A stretch of 64,000 nt of DNA from Microbacterium sp. nov. GSS16 (GTDB taxonomy: Bacteria > Actinomycetota > Actinomycetes > Actinomycetales > Microbacteriaceae): positions 806,001 through 870,000 of the forward strand of contig NZ_CP116338.1 of assembly GCF_028198145.1 (NCBI RefSeq), written 5' to 3'. Numbering within the stretch: the stretch's first letter is position 1; each line of letters opens with the position of its first letter. Below are positions 38,185 to 47,479 of the stretch, one piece after another. A program made the position numbers and the translations under genes. The notes beneath the pieces are model-generated. The model saw only the letters and a list, made by a program, of their open reading frames with translations. It did no database searches and was not told the origin of the DNA.

Positions 38185-39327
38185 TCAGCGCAGCAGGAGG
38201 TTCGGCTGCAGCAGGTACTTGAACGAATCGAGGCCGGCCTGGTCGACCGAGGTCTGGCTGGTGATGAGCACCGGGCTGAGCTTGTTCGCGTTGTCGCTCG
38301 ACGTGAACGTGACGCGGGTGAACTCGCTGCGAACCGCACCGAGAGCTTCGAGCAGATACTGCGGGTTGAGACCGAGGGTCACCTCGTCGCCGCCGTTGAG
38401 GTGCGCGTCGACCGACTCGGATGCCCGTGCCTGCTCGCTGCCCGAGGCATCCATCGTCACCCCGTCGGCGCCGAAGGTGAATCGCAGCGGCGCGGAGCGG
38501 TCGAGCACCAGCGCGACGCGACGGACGGCCTCGATGAGCTCTGCCGTGTTGACGACCGCGTAGTGGTCGGTCTGCTCGGGGAAGAGCCGGCGCACAGGCG
38601 GGAAATTGCCCTTGATCAGGAGAGATGTGACCGTCTTATTGCCGGCGGTGAAGGCGATGATCTCGCGATCCCCTGCACCCGAGAAGGCGACCTCGATCGT
38701 GCCGGCGTGAGCGAACGTCTTGCCGACCTCGGTCAGGGTGCGCGCAGGCACCAGCGCGGACTGCTCGGCGACCTCGCCGTCCCACGGCACGTCGCGCAGC
38801 GACACGCGATAGCGGTCGGTGGCGACCAGGCTGAGGTTGTGATCCGCGACCTCGAGCTGCACACCAGTGAGCACAGGGGTGACGTCGTCGCGGGAAGCGG
38901 CGAACGCGACCTGTGCGATCGCGGTCGCGAAATCCTCGGCGGGAACGACGCCGGTCGCCCCGGTGACCTCGGGGATCGAGGGATATTCCTCGACCGGCAT
39001 GGCGGCGAGGGTGAATCGGGCCGACCCGCACGTCACCGCGACGCCGCCGTCGTCCTCGACGGCGATCTCGATGGGCGCGTTGGGCAGGCGGCTCGCGATG
39101 TCGGAGAGCAGACGTCCGTGCACGAGGATCGTGCCGGGATCGTCGACCGTCGCCTCGATGGTCGTGCGTGCGGACGCTTCGTAGTCGAAGGCCGAGAGGG
39201 TCAGTCCCTCACCGGATGCCTCGATGAGCACACCCGCGAGGATGGGCTGCGGATTGCGCTGCGGGAGCAGCTTGACGACGAAGGACACAGCCTCGCTGAA
39301 CACATCGCGGTTGACCTGGAACCTCAC
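38185..39327 (-). CDS. dnaN: DNA polymerase III beta sliding clamp
   Basis: 380 residues, GTG start. Three clamp domains; typical patches are NPQPILAGVLIEA, HGRLLSDIASRLP, TDRYRVSLRDV and the C-terminal LITSQTS. The ring holds polymerase and also NucS on DNA. It is transcribed from its own promoter in the dnaA-dnaN gap. Confidence 0.97.
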   Translation of the reverse strand: MRFQVNRDVFSEAVSFVVKLLPQRNPQPILAGVLIEASGEGLTLSAFDYEASARTTIEATVDDPGTILVHGRLLSDIASRLPNAPIEIAVEDDGGVAVTCGSARFTLAAMPVEEYPSIPEVTGATGVVPAEDFATAIAQVAFAASRDDVTPVLTGVQLEVADHNLSLVATDRYRVSLRDVPWDGEVAEQSALVPARTLTEVGKTFAHAGTIEVAFSGAGDREIIAFTAGNKTVTSLLIKGNFPPVRRLFPEQTDHYAVVNTAELIEAVRRVALVLDRSAPLRFTFGADGVTMDASGSEQARASESVDAHLNGGDEVTLGLNPQYLLEALGAVRSEFTRVTFTSSDNANKLSPVLITSQTSVDQAGLDSFKYLLQPNLLLR

Positions 39328-39744
39328 GGGCGCTCCCTCGTTGCCTCGGCTCGCTGCAGCGGGCGCACTGCAGGCGATCCCATGCTAGCCGCAGGTGACG
39401 AGCCGTCCACCACCGGGAAGCCGTCGACGAGGGCGGTTCGTCCACATCCGTCTGGTCATCGGATGAGCCCTGTCCTGATGGATTTCTCTTAACGGTGTTA
39501 ACAACTGTGGATTCTGTGGATAACTCGGTGGATATCAGCGGAGAGTAGGAAACTACAGACGTGTCACATGTGGAATCCCTGAGGAATCCGCGGGATGCGA
39601 GGGTGTGGGGGTCTCGAGCGCGGGCGCCGCTTATCCACAGGCAGGTGGTGTCGCGGGCATCCGGAGGCTATTGTTTCCACAACTTATCCACAGGGCCTGC
39701 GGACAACCGTCGGGAATTCGCGTGGGATCAGGCGTGTCGTCCGG
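39328..39744. other. oriC: oriC: dnaA-dnaN intergenic region with DnaA boxes
   Basis: Perfect DnaA boxes are TTATCCACA at 39631-39639 and 39684-39692 (plus strand) and TGTGGATAA at 39515-39523 (minus). Near matches are TGTGGATTC at about 39506 and TTTCCACAA at about 39675. The relatively AT-rich stretch 39484-39540, with TTAACGGTGTTAAC, is a candidate unwinding element. Position between dnaA and dnaN is the standard actinobacterial origin. Confidence 0.85.
39382..39409 (-). promoter_or_regulatory. Probable dnaN promoter
   Basis: TGGACG (39409-39404), 16-base spacer, TAGCAT (39387-39382) on the minus strand, about 55 bases upstream of the dnaN start. Confidence 0.45.
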
Positions 39745-41139
39745 TCAGCGGCGGCTGATCTGAGTGGTGATCTCGGTGACCTGGTTGTAGAGGGATCGAC
39801 GCTGCTTCATGAGCTCGCTGATCTTCTTGCAGGCGTACATCACGGTGGTGTGATCGCGGTTGCCGAAGAGCTGGCCGATCTTCGGCAGCGACAGGCTCGT
39901 GCGCTCACGGCACAGGTACATCGCGATCTGACGCGCGGTCGCGATCTGCTGCGACCGGCTCGATCCGTACAGGTCGTCGACCGTGAGCTTGAAGTAGGCC
40001 GCCGTCGCCGTGATGATGTCGGTCGGCGAGATGATGTTGTCTTCGGTGGTGTCGACGATGTCGCGCAGAACCGTCTGGGCCAGCGAGATGTCGAGCATCG
40101 AGCGGTTCAGGCTGGCGAACGCCGACACGCGGATGAGAGCGCCCTCGAGCTCGCGGATGTTCGAGGACACGACGGTCGCGATGTATTCGAGCACCTCGTC
40201 GGGGATGTGCAGCGACTCGCTCTGCGCCTTCTTCCGCAGGATCGCGATGCGGGTCTCCAGGTCGGGCGCCTGCACGTCGGTGATGAGGCCCCACTCGAAC
40301 CGGCTGCGCATGCGATCCTCGAAACCGGTGAGCAGCTTGGGAGCCACGTCACTGGTGATCACGACCTGCTTGTTGTGATCGTGCAACTGGTTGAAGGTGT
40401 GGAAGAACGCCTCCTGCGTCTCGGCGCGACCCTGCAGGAATTGGATGTCGTCGATCAGCAGGATGTCGACCTCGCGGTAGCGGCTCTGGAACGCGGCACC
40501 GCGGTTGTTGGCGATCGAGTTGATGAAGTCGTTCGTGAACTCCTCGCTCGAGACGTACCGCACCTTCACTCCTGCGTACAGCGACTGCGCGTAGTCGCCG
40601 ATCGCGTGCAGCAGGTGCGTCTTGCCGAGACCGGAGTCGCCGTAGATGAACAGCGGGTTGTAGGCCTTCGCCGGCGCCTCGGCGACGGCGACGGCCGCTG
40701 CATGAGCGAACCGGTTGGACTGGCCGATGACGAAGTTGTCGAAGGTGTACTTGGGGTTCAGACGCGACTCGTGGCGGACGGGAGCGGGCTGCTGCTCCAT
40801 GGGGGACTCGACGCGGGCCGGCTCGGCGAGCGGGAAATCGGAGACGGCGATCGGGGCGGTGGGCTGATCCACGAGTTCGTGATTCACGACGGTGCGGTAC
40901 GAGGCGACCTCGTCGCCGATCGCGGAGAGCGCCTCCATCATGGGCACGCGCAGCCGCTTGTTGATCTGCGCCGCCGTGAGGTCGTTCGGGACGTCCAGGT
41001 ACAGCACTCCGCCCATCACGCCGGCCGGCACGACCAGGCTCAGAAAGCCGTGCAGCTGAGGACTGACGCGATCATCTTCGGCGAGTCGTTCGAGCAGGGT
41101 CGACCAGATGGGCACATCGGGATGGGCGGCAGAGGTCAT
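39745..41139 (-). CDS. dnaA: Chromosomal replication initiator DnaA
   Basis: 464 residues. N-terminal DnaB-interaction domain, a shortish linker (residues 85-125), AAA+ domain with Walker A GDSGLGKTHLL and Walker B LLIDDIQF, and C-terminal DNA-binding domain with the signature GNRDHTTVMYA. It binds the DnaA boxes on both sides of its gene and opens oriC. Confidence 0.98.
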   Translation of the reverse strand: MTSAAHPDVPIWSTLLERLAEDDRVSPQLHGFLSLVVPAGVMGGVLYLDVPNDLTAAQINKRLRVPMMEALSAIGDEVASYRTVVNHELVDQPTAPIAVSDFPLAEPARVESPMEQQPAPVRHESRLNPKYTFDNFVIGQSNRFAHAAAVAVAEAPAKAYNPLFIYGDSGLGKTHLLHAIGDYAQSLYAGVKVRYVSSEEFTNDFINSIANNRGAAFQSRYREVDILLIDDIQFLQGRAETQEAFFHTFNQLHDHNKQVVITSDVAPKLLTGFEDRMRSRFEWGLITDVQAPDLETRIAILRKKAQSESLHIPDEVLEYIATVVSSNIRELEGALIRVSAFASLNRSMLDISLAQTVLRDIVDTTEDNIISPTDIITATAAYFKLTVDDLYGSSRSQQIATARQIAMYLCRERTSLSLPKIGQLFGNRDHTTVMYACKKISELMKQRRSLYNQVTEITTQISRR

Positions 41140-41210
41140 GGTGCTCCGGGCGAAGTTGTGGAAAACGCGCCGTGAAGCGTGATCTTCCCCTGTGGATAAC
41201 GTCGGATGCC

Positions 41211-41239
41211 ACGGTAGTCACCGGTCCGGTTAACAGCAA
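41211..41239 (-). promoter_or_regulatory. dnaA promoter
   Basis: TTGCTG (41239-41234), 17-base spacer, TACCGT (41216-41211) on the minus strand. The DnaA box at 41191-41199 would lie just downstream of the start point, suiting autorepression. Confidence 0.55.
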
Positions 41240-41406
41240 GCCGCCCCTGGAAACACGCGGGTGTGTCGTGTGTGACCGAGATCTTCACAGTTGTGGATAA
41301 TGGGTGTGCGCAACTCGACAGCCGCGGCGTGGTGATCCGGTGGATTCGACCGCGGCATCCGGGCGCGGATTTGCCCTGCGTCGCGGCAGGTCGTACCCTT
41401 AATCGG

Positions 41407-41434
41407 TTGACTTATGCCATTCAGGCAGTACCCC
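41407..41434 (+). promoter_or_regulatory. Probable rpmH promoter
   Basis: TTGACT at 41407-41412 is a good -35; the -10 region at 41429-41434 (TACCCC) is weak. Confidence 0.35.
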
Positions 41435-41482
41435 CCGTCTCCGGTTGATTAGACCCGGTGACACCATTCCCGGAGTGATTCC

Positions 41483-41620
41483 ATGAGCAAGCGCACTTTC
41501 CAGCCCAACAACCGTCGTCGCGCCAAGAAGCACGGCTTCCGCGCCCGTATGCGCACCCGCGCCGGCCGCGCCATCCTGTCGGCTCGCCGCGCGAAGGGCC
41601 GCACCGAGCTCTCGGCCTGA
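41483..41620 (+). CDS. rpmH: 50S ribosomal protein L34
   Basis: 45 residues: [20 protein letters not shown], then [23 protein letters not shown]. The small, very basic protein of the large ribosomal subunit, in its universal place upstream of rnpA. Confidence 0.98.
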   Translation: MSKRTFQPNNRRRAKKHGFRARMRTRAGRAILSARRAKGRTELSA

Positions 41621-41627
41621 CAGCCCA

Positions 41628-41978
41628 GTGCTCGCCCGGTCGAATCGCCTGACCCGTGGCCTCGACTACCGACAGGTGGTCCGCCGGGGAACGCGATGCG
41701 GCGGCCCGCGCCTGATCACCTCCGTGCTCCATGGCGCGGAAGACCGGGCTCCCCGATTCGGGTTCATCATCAGCAAGCAGGTAGGAACCGCAGTGGTTCG
41801 TAACACCGTTCGCCGACGCCTCAAGGCCGTGTGCGCGGAGTTCATCGACATGGTTCCTGAGGGCACGGATGTCGTCATCCGTGCCCTTCCTGCATCAGCC
41901 GAGGCCGACTTCTCGTCTCTGCGCACCGATGTCGAGCGCTGTCTGCGTCGCGTGCTCGTCGGATCGGCGCGCGCATGA
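41628..41978 (+). CDS. rnpA: Ribonuclease P protein component
   Basis: 116 residues, GTG start seven bases after rpmH. RnpA helps RNase P RNA mature tRNA 5' ends. The conserved RNR-type motif is NTVRRRLKAVCAE, with FGFIISKQVGTAV upstream. It overlaps yidD by four bases (ATGA). Confidence 0.96.
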   Translation: MLARSNRLTRGLDYRQVVRRGTRCGGPRLITSVLHGAEDRAPRFGFIISKQVGTAVVRNTVRRRLKAVCAEFIDMVPEGTDVVIRALPASAEADFSSLRTDVERCLRRVLVGSARA

Positions 41979-42325
41979 GCGCGCTGCCCTCCTACTCCTT
42001 CGGAACGGCGCGGTTTCGAGCATCCGATCTGCTGCGCGGCATCCTGCTCGTGCCGCGCAACGTCGTTCTCTCGATACTCGCCCTCTACCGCGCGGTGATC
42101 TCCCCGCTCTATGGGGACGTGTGCAGGTTTTACCCGTCCTGTTCCGCGTACGCTGTAGGAGCGGTTCAGCAGAACGGCGCCGTCTGGGGAGCAGTGCTCT
42201 CCGCCTGGCGCATCCTGCGATGCAATCCGTGGAGCAAGGGCGGCGTCGATGACGTCAAGCCCCACGCTCATTTCCGATACGACCTGACCCCGCGGGGGTT
42301 CGTCGTACCTGCTCGAAAGGACTGA
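41975..42325 (+). CDS. yidD: Membrane protein insertion efficiency factor YidD
   Basis: 116 residues. The YidD pattern is clear: YRAVISPLYGDVCRFYPSCS and ILRCNPWSKGGVDDV, with an amphipathic N-terminal helix. It helps YidC insert proteins. An N-terminal extension of about 20 residues precedes the core. Confidence 0.95.
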   Translation: MSALPSYSFGTARFRASDLLRGILLVPRNVVLSILALYRAVISPLYGDVCRFYPSCSAYAVGAVQQNGAVWGAVLSAWRILRCNPWSKGGVDDVKPHAHFRYDLTPRGFVVPARKD

Positions 42326-42328
42326 ACA

Positions 42329-43336
42329 GTGGACCTCCTGGGAACCATCCTGTGGCCGCTGAAGTGGGCTGTTGAGCTCATTCTCGTCGCCTGGCACTGG
42401 CTGTTCACGACGATCGGCATGGCGCCGGCCGATGGCCTGACCTGGGTGCTGTCGATCGTCGGTCTGGTGATCGTGGTGCGCGCGGCAGTGTTCCCGCTGT
42501 TCGTGAAGCAGATCAAGAGCCAGCGGAAGATGATGGAAATCGCTCCTGAGCTGCGAAAAGTTCAGGAGAAGTACCGCGGCAAGAAGGACCAGCTGTCTCG
42601 CGAGGCCATGAGCCGCGAGACGATGGCGCTGTACAAGAAGCACGGCACGACGCCGATGTCGAGCTGTCTGCCTCTGCTCGTGCAGATGCCCATCTTCTTC
42701 GCCTTGTTCAGCGTGCTGAACGATGTGACCAAGCACCACAACGACGGCATCGGCGGCGTGGGTCTGCTGAACGCCCGGCTCACCGAGCAGTTCTACGACG
42801 CGAAGGTGTTCGGGACCGTGTCTCTGCACGAGACCCTCGGTGAAGCATGGAGCGCCGGCAACACCCCGGCCATCGTGCTGCTCGCGATCCTCGTCGCGCT
42901 GATGATCGGCTCGCAGTTCTACACGCAGTTGCAGATCATCTCGAAGAACCTGTCGCCCGAGGCCAAGACCGGCCAGGCGTACCAGATGCAGAAGATCATG
43001 CTCTACGTGCTGCCGCTGGGCTTCATCTTCTCGGGAGTCTTCTTCCCCCTCGGTGTCGTCATGTACTGGTTCGTGTCGAACCTGTGGACCATGGCGCAGC
43101 AGTTCCTCGTCATCCGCGAGATGCCGACGCCTGGATCCGAGGCGGCCAAGGCCCGGGAGGAGCGCCTGGCTCGCAAGGGCAAGGCGGTCAACGCGCAGGG
43201 AAAGGTCGTACCGATGTCGGTGTTCGAGGCCGAGCAGCAGCGCAAGCTCGAGGAGATCGAGAAGGCCAAGGCCGAGGCTCCTAAGCGCGAGCAGCCGATG
43301 AGCAAGAAGCGCGCCAAGAAGAAGGGCTCGAACTGA
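42329..43336 (+). CDS. yidC: Membrane protein insertase YidC
   Basis: 335 residues, GTG start with AAAGGA upstream. The YidC/Oxa1 core has five membrane helices; the conserved arginine of the hydrophilic groove is in VIVVRAAVFPLF and the coiled cytosolic loop is KSQRKMMEIAPELRKVQEKY. The C terminus is long and basic (MSKKRAKKKGSN), which helps ribosome contact. Stop and jag start overlap by one base. Confidence 0.96.
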   Translation: MDLLGTILWPLKWAVELILVAWHWLFTTIGMAPADGLTWVLSIVGLVIVVRAAVFPLFVKQIKSQRKMMEIAPELRKVQEKYRGKKDQLSREAMSRETMALYKKHGTTPMSSCLPLLVQMPIFFALFSVLNDVTKHHNDGIGGVGLLNARLTEQFYDAKVFGTVSLHETLGEAWSAGNTPAIVLLAILVALMIGSQFYTQLQIISKNLSPEAKTGQAYQMQKIMLYVLPLGFIFSGVFFPLGVVMYWFVSNLWTMAQQFLVIREMPTPGSEAAKAREERLARKGKAVNAQGKVVPMSVFEAEQQRKLEEIEKAKAEAPKREQPMSKKRAKKKGSN

Positions 43337-43824
43337 TGACCACCGAAGACGTGAAGACCGCTCCCTCTGTCGAGGAGCTGGAGCACGAGGGCGACGTCGC
43401 GGCCGACTTCATCGAGGAACTGCTCGACATCGCCGACATCGACGGCGACCTGAACCTGGATGTCCGTCAGGGCCGTGCGTACGTCTCGGTCGAGGCAGAG
43501 GGTGACGGACTGTCGCTGCTGTCGGCGCCCGACACGGTGCAGGCTCTGCAGGAGCTGACCCGCCTGGCCGTGCAGAGCCGCACCGGGAGCTTCTCGCGGC
43601 TGATCCTCGACATCGGAGGATCGCGTGACACGCGTCGACGTCAGCTGGAACAGCTGGTGGATGCCGCGGTCGCCAAGCTCGACGCAGGAGCAACTCAGGC
43701 ATCTCTGCCCTCGATGTCGAGTTATGAGCGCAAGCTCGTGCACGACATCGTGTCGGAGCGAGGCCTCACGTCGGAGTCGTACGGAGACGGTGCCGACCGT
43801 CACACGGTGATCTCGCGCGGCTGA
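43336..43824 (+). CDS. jag: Jag/KhpB-type RNA-binding protein (KH and R3H domains)
   Basis: 162 residues. The first 20 residues are acidic, followed by a Jag-type KH domain (DLNLDVRQGRAYVSVEAEG) and a C-terminal R3H domain (MSSYERKLVHDIVSERGLTS). It probably binds RNA and links to cell elongation, as KhpB does. It sits in the usual rnpA-yidC-jag-rsmG order. Confidence 0.9.
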   Translation: MTTEDVKTAPSVEELEHEGDVAADFIEELLDIADIDGDLNLDVRQGRAYVSVEAEGDGLSLLSAPDTVQALQELTRLAVQSRTGSFSRLILDIGGSRDTRRRQLEQLVDAAVAKLDAGATQASLPSMSSYERKLVHDIVSERGLTSESYGDGADRHTVISRG

Positions 43825-43891
43825 CGTATCTGCGCTGACGCATCTGTGCGCTTCGATCACGGCGAATTCAACGTCGTCACCCCCTCTTCTC

Positions 43892-43897
43892 TAGGAT
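43892..43897 (+). promoter_or_regulatory. -10 element of rsmG, leaderless
   Basis: TAGGAT, seven bases before the ATG at 43905, so rsmG may be transcribed separately from jag. Confidence 0.45.
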
Positions 43898-43904
43898 TTA
43901 CCTC

Positions 43905-44531
43905 ATGACCAGCCCTTTGGTTGAGACTGAACCCGCGGCGGCCGTGGATATCTTCGGTGATCGCATTGAGTTGGCCCGATCGTTCACGAAAGCGCTGGTT
44001 GCCGAGGGCGAGCTTCGCGGGCTGATCGGGCCGCTCGAATTGCCTCGGATCTGGACACGACACATCCTGAACTCCGCCATCGCGGCACCTCTGTTCTCAG
44101 GGTCGGTCGCGGACGTCGGGTCCGGCGCGGGGCTCCCCGGTCTCGTTCTCGCTATCAGCCGGCCGGATGTGCAGTGGACCCTGATCGAACCGATGGACCG
44201 GCGGGTCACCTGGCTGAACGAGCAGGTCGAGGCCCTGGGTCTCGACAACGTGACGGTCATGCGGGCTCGGGCGGAGGACGTGGGTCTCGAATTCGACGTC
44301 GTCACCGCGCGCGCCGTCAGCGCCATGCGCACACTGGTGCCGATCACGGCTCCCCTCGTCAGGGACGGCGGCGAGCTGATCCTGCTCAAGGGTCACAACG
44401 TGCCGGCGGAGATCGAGTCGGCGCAGAAGGTGCTGAGGAAGCACAAGGTGACGGACGTGTCGGTCGAGGTGCTGGGGGAGGGCGTACTGTCTGAGCCCAC
44501 TCGAGTCGTCCGAGCCCGCGTCCGCGCCTGA
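43905..44531 (+). CDS. rsmG: 16S rRNA (guanine527-N7)-methyltransferase RsmG
   Basis: 208 residues. S-adenosylmethionine-binding motif VADVGSGAGLPGLVLAI, followed by LIEPMDRRVTWLNEQV and the catalytic-region VTARAVSAM. It methylates G527 of 16S rRNA; loss gives low-level streptomycin resistance. In most actinobacteria parA follows directly, but here 3.1 kb of mostly non-coding DNA intervene. Confidence 0.95.
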   Translation: MTSPLVETEPAAAVDIFGDRIELARSFTKALVAEGELRGLIGPLELPRIWTRHILNSAIAAPLFSGSVADVGSGAGLPGLVLAISRPDVQWTLIEPMDRRVTWLNEQVEALGLDNVTVMRARAEDVGLEFDVVTARAVSAMRTLVPITAPLVRDGGELILLKGHNVPAEIESAQKVLRKHKVTDVSVEVLGEGVLSEPTRVVRARVRA

Positions 44532-44548
44532 CGCGGCGTCCCGCTCCC

Positions 44549-44732
44549 CGGTCGTCGAGCGAGCGAAGCGAGTCGGAACGCGCGCGTCCCGCTCGGTCGA
44601 AGGCGTCTTTACCGTTTCGATGATGGTCCGCTTCCCGGTCGTTGAGCGAGCGAAGTGAGTCGAAACGCGCCCGTGATCTCGTGCATGTATTCTCCTTCCC
44701 TGTCGTCGAGGGAGACCAGCGAGTCGAAACGC
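44549..44732 (+). repeat. Three copies of the CGGTCGTTGAGCGAGCG repeat after rsmG
   Basis: Copies at 44549-44581, 44636-44668 and 44699-44732, each ending in GAGTCGAAACGC or close. They are the reverse complement of the cluster at 46871-47620. Confidence 0.7.
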
Positions 44733-44790
44733 CTGATGCCTGTTGACGATGTCCTCCTGCTGATTCGCCGTACCCGGAGACCGCCGACGA

Positions 44791-44806
44791 CGTTTCACGT
44801 GAAACG
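44791..44806. promoter_or_regulatory. parS site 1
   Basis: CGTTTCACGTGAAACG, the 14-bp parS core inside a perfect 16-bp palindrome. Binding site for ParB. Confidence 0.9.
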
Positions 44807-44918
44807 CTGCACCCCGTGGAGCACAAGGCCCCGGTTACGCAGAGCACGCATCCGCAGCCCCGCACTGACCGGCCCCCTAACCCAACGCCTGGTGTCGCGG
44901 TTCCCGACGCAACATGAG

Positions 44919-44934
44919 CGTTTCACGTGAAACG
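44919..44934. promoter_or_regulatory. parS site 2
   Basis: CGTTTCACGTGAAACG. Shares the flank CTGCAC with site 1, pointing to a local duplication. Confidence 0.9.
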
Positions 44935-45526
44935 CTGCACGGGAGACGCCGGTGAGCAGCAGAGATCCACCTGCGTGCTCTGCGGTTCAGTCAGCAGCGC
45001 GTCGACGAGACTCGGAGAACCATGCCTAGAACCCGGGCCCGGCGATCAATCCGACTTTGTTTGACGATGCGGCGCGGCAGACAAGAGAGTGATGTGTGAC
45101 TGAGTGTGCGCCACGCATTCTGCAGCGAACAATCTGTCACCGGACCACGCAGAAGTGCCGCTCCATCTGAGTGAACCCATCGCAGGCGGCCCCCACGTTC
45201 GCGGCGGAGGTCTAGCCGCCGTGCACCGCCTGAGCTGTGAGAGGGGTGTTGAGTGCTGGCCGAGGTCGCTCGCAGTGGATGCGACAACCGACGGTGCTTC
45301 TGCTGAATGATGTGCAGGTGCGGGCGTTGGAACCTATAGGTGTTCTCTCGAGATGTCGCTTACGCGGGTTGGACGCATGGGCATGCGATCGGTGCGCCTG
45401 CCCATCTGGCCGGCCCGCCGCCCTCGCGAGGTAAAGAGTTCCTGCACAGGTCCGCCCGGATGCAACTTCTCCACTAGCGCGGTTCAGCGCTCAACCACCA
45501 ACGGCAGGGATCCGAAAAGTTCCTGG

Positions 45527-45889
45527 ATGCATGGGTATATCCTGCGGTGTGCTGATGGAACGTTCTACGCGGGGAGCGCCAAGTATCTGGATGACCGCGT
45601 TGCGGCTCATCAACAAGGTCTGGGGAGCGCCTATACGACGAGCCGCCGGCCGGTGGAGTTGATCTGGTGGCTTGAGCTCGATTGTATCGACGAGGCCTTC
45701 GCTTTGGAGAAGCAGATCCAAGGATTGAGTCATGTCAGGCGCCTAGCCTTCGTGGAAGGTGGCTTCGATGCCATCAAGGGTGGACTGCTCGAGAGCGAGC
45801 CCTGCGAAAGAAGGTGTCAAGCCAGGATGACCGTTTCACGTGAAACATGTGGCGATCGCGGGCATGTGGAGGAGGTTGCCTCCACGTGA
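45527..45889 (+). CDS. GIY-YIG nuclease-superfamily protein
   Basis: 120 residues from the ATG in MHGYILRCADGTFYAGS; the frame upstream does not look coding. The fold-defining motifs are GYIL and YAGS, then YLDDRVAAHQQGLGSAYTT with the catalytic-type Arg and His, and EAFALEKQIQGLSHVRRLAF with the Glu; this is the UPF0213/YhbQ branch. Such proteins are predicted endonucleases with unknown target. It is the only gene between rsmG and parA, has less GC-rich codons than its neighbours, and its last 20 codons run through parS site 3. Confidence 0.75.
   Translation: MHGYILRCADGTFYAGSAKYLDDRVAAHQQGLGSAYTTSRRPVELIWWLELDCIDEAFALEKQIQGLSHVRRLAFVEGGFDAIKGGLLESEPCERRCQARMTVSRETCGDRGHVEEVAST
45832..45847. 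promoter_or_regulatory. parS site 3, inside the GIY-YIG 3' end
   Basis: CGTTTCACGTGAAACA, read by the gene as VSRET. Confidence 0.88.
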
Positions 45890-46008
45890 TTGAGACCTCA
45901 GCGGGGCGCTCGCGGGATCGATCGAAGCAAGACGGTCGAATCAGGCTTGTCGTTGCGCTGCTTTGTGGCTGAATGTTGCTGCGGATGAGCATGACAGCCG
46001 CGCGCACA

Positions 46009-46024
46009 TGTTTCACGTGGAACG
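46009..46024. promoter_or_regulatory. parS site 4, one mismatch in the core
   Basis: TGTTTCACGTGGAACG; the right half has G for A, so binding may be weaker. Confidence 0.65.
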
Positions 46025-46275
46025 GGAAGCGGACGTCACGCCGGAGACCAGGAGCGCTCGGCGGGCACCTAGCGCATCATTTCGAGGCGCCCTGAACGAC
46101 GAGCTGATTTATGCCCAGCGCGGTGGTCTGTCCGTGAGCGGTGGGGCGCGAAGCGTCCCGCGAGGGTGATTTGGGGTGCCGCGAACCGACGACAACTGAG
46201 TACGTCGGGTGTCGCAACGCGGTCGCGCGTGTAAACGCTACCTTGCGGCAAGCGGGAGGGTACCGGCGGCAGCAG

Positions 46276-46291
46276 TGTTTCACGTGAAACG
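46276..46291. promoter_or_regulatory. parS site 5
   Basis: TGTTTCACGTGAAACG, perfect core. Confidence 0.9.
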
Positions 46292-46725
46292 GTGACCGAC
46301 GAGCGTGCGCACCGATGCCGACGGCGTTTGTGTGCCCCGCGACCCTCGGTGCCCTTCTCATTCAGCGACCGGCTTTGAGTGTCGCAGCGGGGGACCGGTC
46401 GAGTAGGACGTCGCGCGCGAGACGGTCGTGCGCGCGTCGGGCGGCGCAGAGTCGCAACGCAGCCATTGCGGGACCTCGCCTCTGTGAGGCGAGTAGGAAG
46501 GCGGCGCCCATCCGGCACCCGCTGGGGTGCGGCTCAGCCCGCAGTGTCGAGCCTGTCGGGAGCTTCTCGCAGTGGTCATGAGTGGATTCCGGTTGTGTCC
46601 AGGTGCAACGGTGTGCCCAAAGGGATCTAGGGTCAGGATCGGCTGTCTCTGCATCTGCTGACCCCGTCGAGCCAGTGCTCGTGCAACGCCCGACGATCGC
46701 ACGCTCGCGGGAAAGTAGCGAAGCG

Positions 46726-46741
46726 CGTTTCACGTGAAACG
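46726..46741. promoter_or_regulatory. parS site 6
   Basis: CGTTTCACGTGAAACG, perfect core and palindrome. Confidence 0.9.
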
Positions 46742-47051
46742 GCAGTGAGCAGTGGCCGAAGCTTTCCCGGGCGGCCGCTACGGCGAGCACGTCTAGTATC
46801 CGCTCAACGACCGGTGGGTGGTGCTGCGTCCGTGAAGCTGCCTGGTCAGGGCGATCGAGAGCCGCGGGGGAATCTCGCGTCGTCGCTGCCCTCCTCGCTC
46901 AGTGACCCGGCTGTGGGTCGTCCACCGCGGACATCGTGCTTAGTGGTTGCGCATCTCGCTCTCATTGACCGCGGAGGAGCCTTCTTTGGTGCAGCTCGCA
47001 TTTCGTCTCGTCGCTGCGCTCCTCCCTCAATGGCCAGAGGGGCTGGTTGCA

Positions 47052-47067
47052 TGTTTCACGTGAAACG
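47052..47067. promoter_or_regulatory. parS site 7
   Basis: TGTTTCACGTGAAACG, perfect core, between repeat units. Confidence 0.9.
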
Positions 47068-47463
47068 TGCGTTCTGGTTCGTGACTGAGCTCCTCGGTCG
47101 GCAACTGGGAGATGTTCCTGCATCCGTCAAGCTGGCTAGCCAGGCGGCGGATCGCTGCGGACCATTTCGTCTGGTCGCTGCGCTCTTCGCTCAATGACCG
47201 CGTCGGGGCGTCGGGGGTTGCGGAACTTGTTCGCCGCTTCGCTCTGCGATCAGTGACCTGCGGGGCGTCGTGGATCGGACCATTTCGTCTCATCGCTGCG
47301 CTCCTCGCCCAATGACCGGACCGTGGGTTGTCGACCGGGTACATCGTGCCGCGCGGCTGTGCGTTTCGCTCTCATTGACTCGCGAGGAATGCGCTGGAGT
47401 AGCGAGCATTCGACTCGTCGCTGCGCTCCTCGCTCAATGACCGAGCGGGGGAGTGGGACGGCA

Positions 47464-47479
47464 TGTTTCACGTGAAACA
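47464..47479. promoter_or_regulatory. parS site 8
   Basis: TGTTTCACGTGAAACA, the exact 16-bp consensus. Confidence 0.93.

Larger units (their letters stand above)
41140..41482. other. dnaA-rpmH intergenic region with DnaA boxes
   Basis: Perfect boxes TGTGGATAA at 41191-41199 and 41292-41300, and a weaker TGTGGAAAA at 41157-41165. It also contains the divergent dnaA and rpmH promoters. No coding frame is supported. Confidence 0.7.

Noticed and set aside
46069-46518. 149-codon minus-strand frame between parS sites
   Set aside because: Arg-rich, no motif, crosses parS site 5 and repeat-like DNA; no start signal.
47051-47197. Short frames starting MFHVK at parS sites other than that of parA
   Set aside because: They arise because parS contains ATGTTTCACGTGAAA when preceded by A; none has a ribosome site or coding character except parA.
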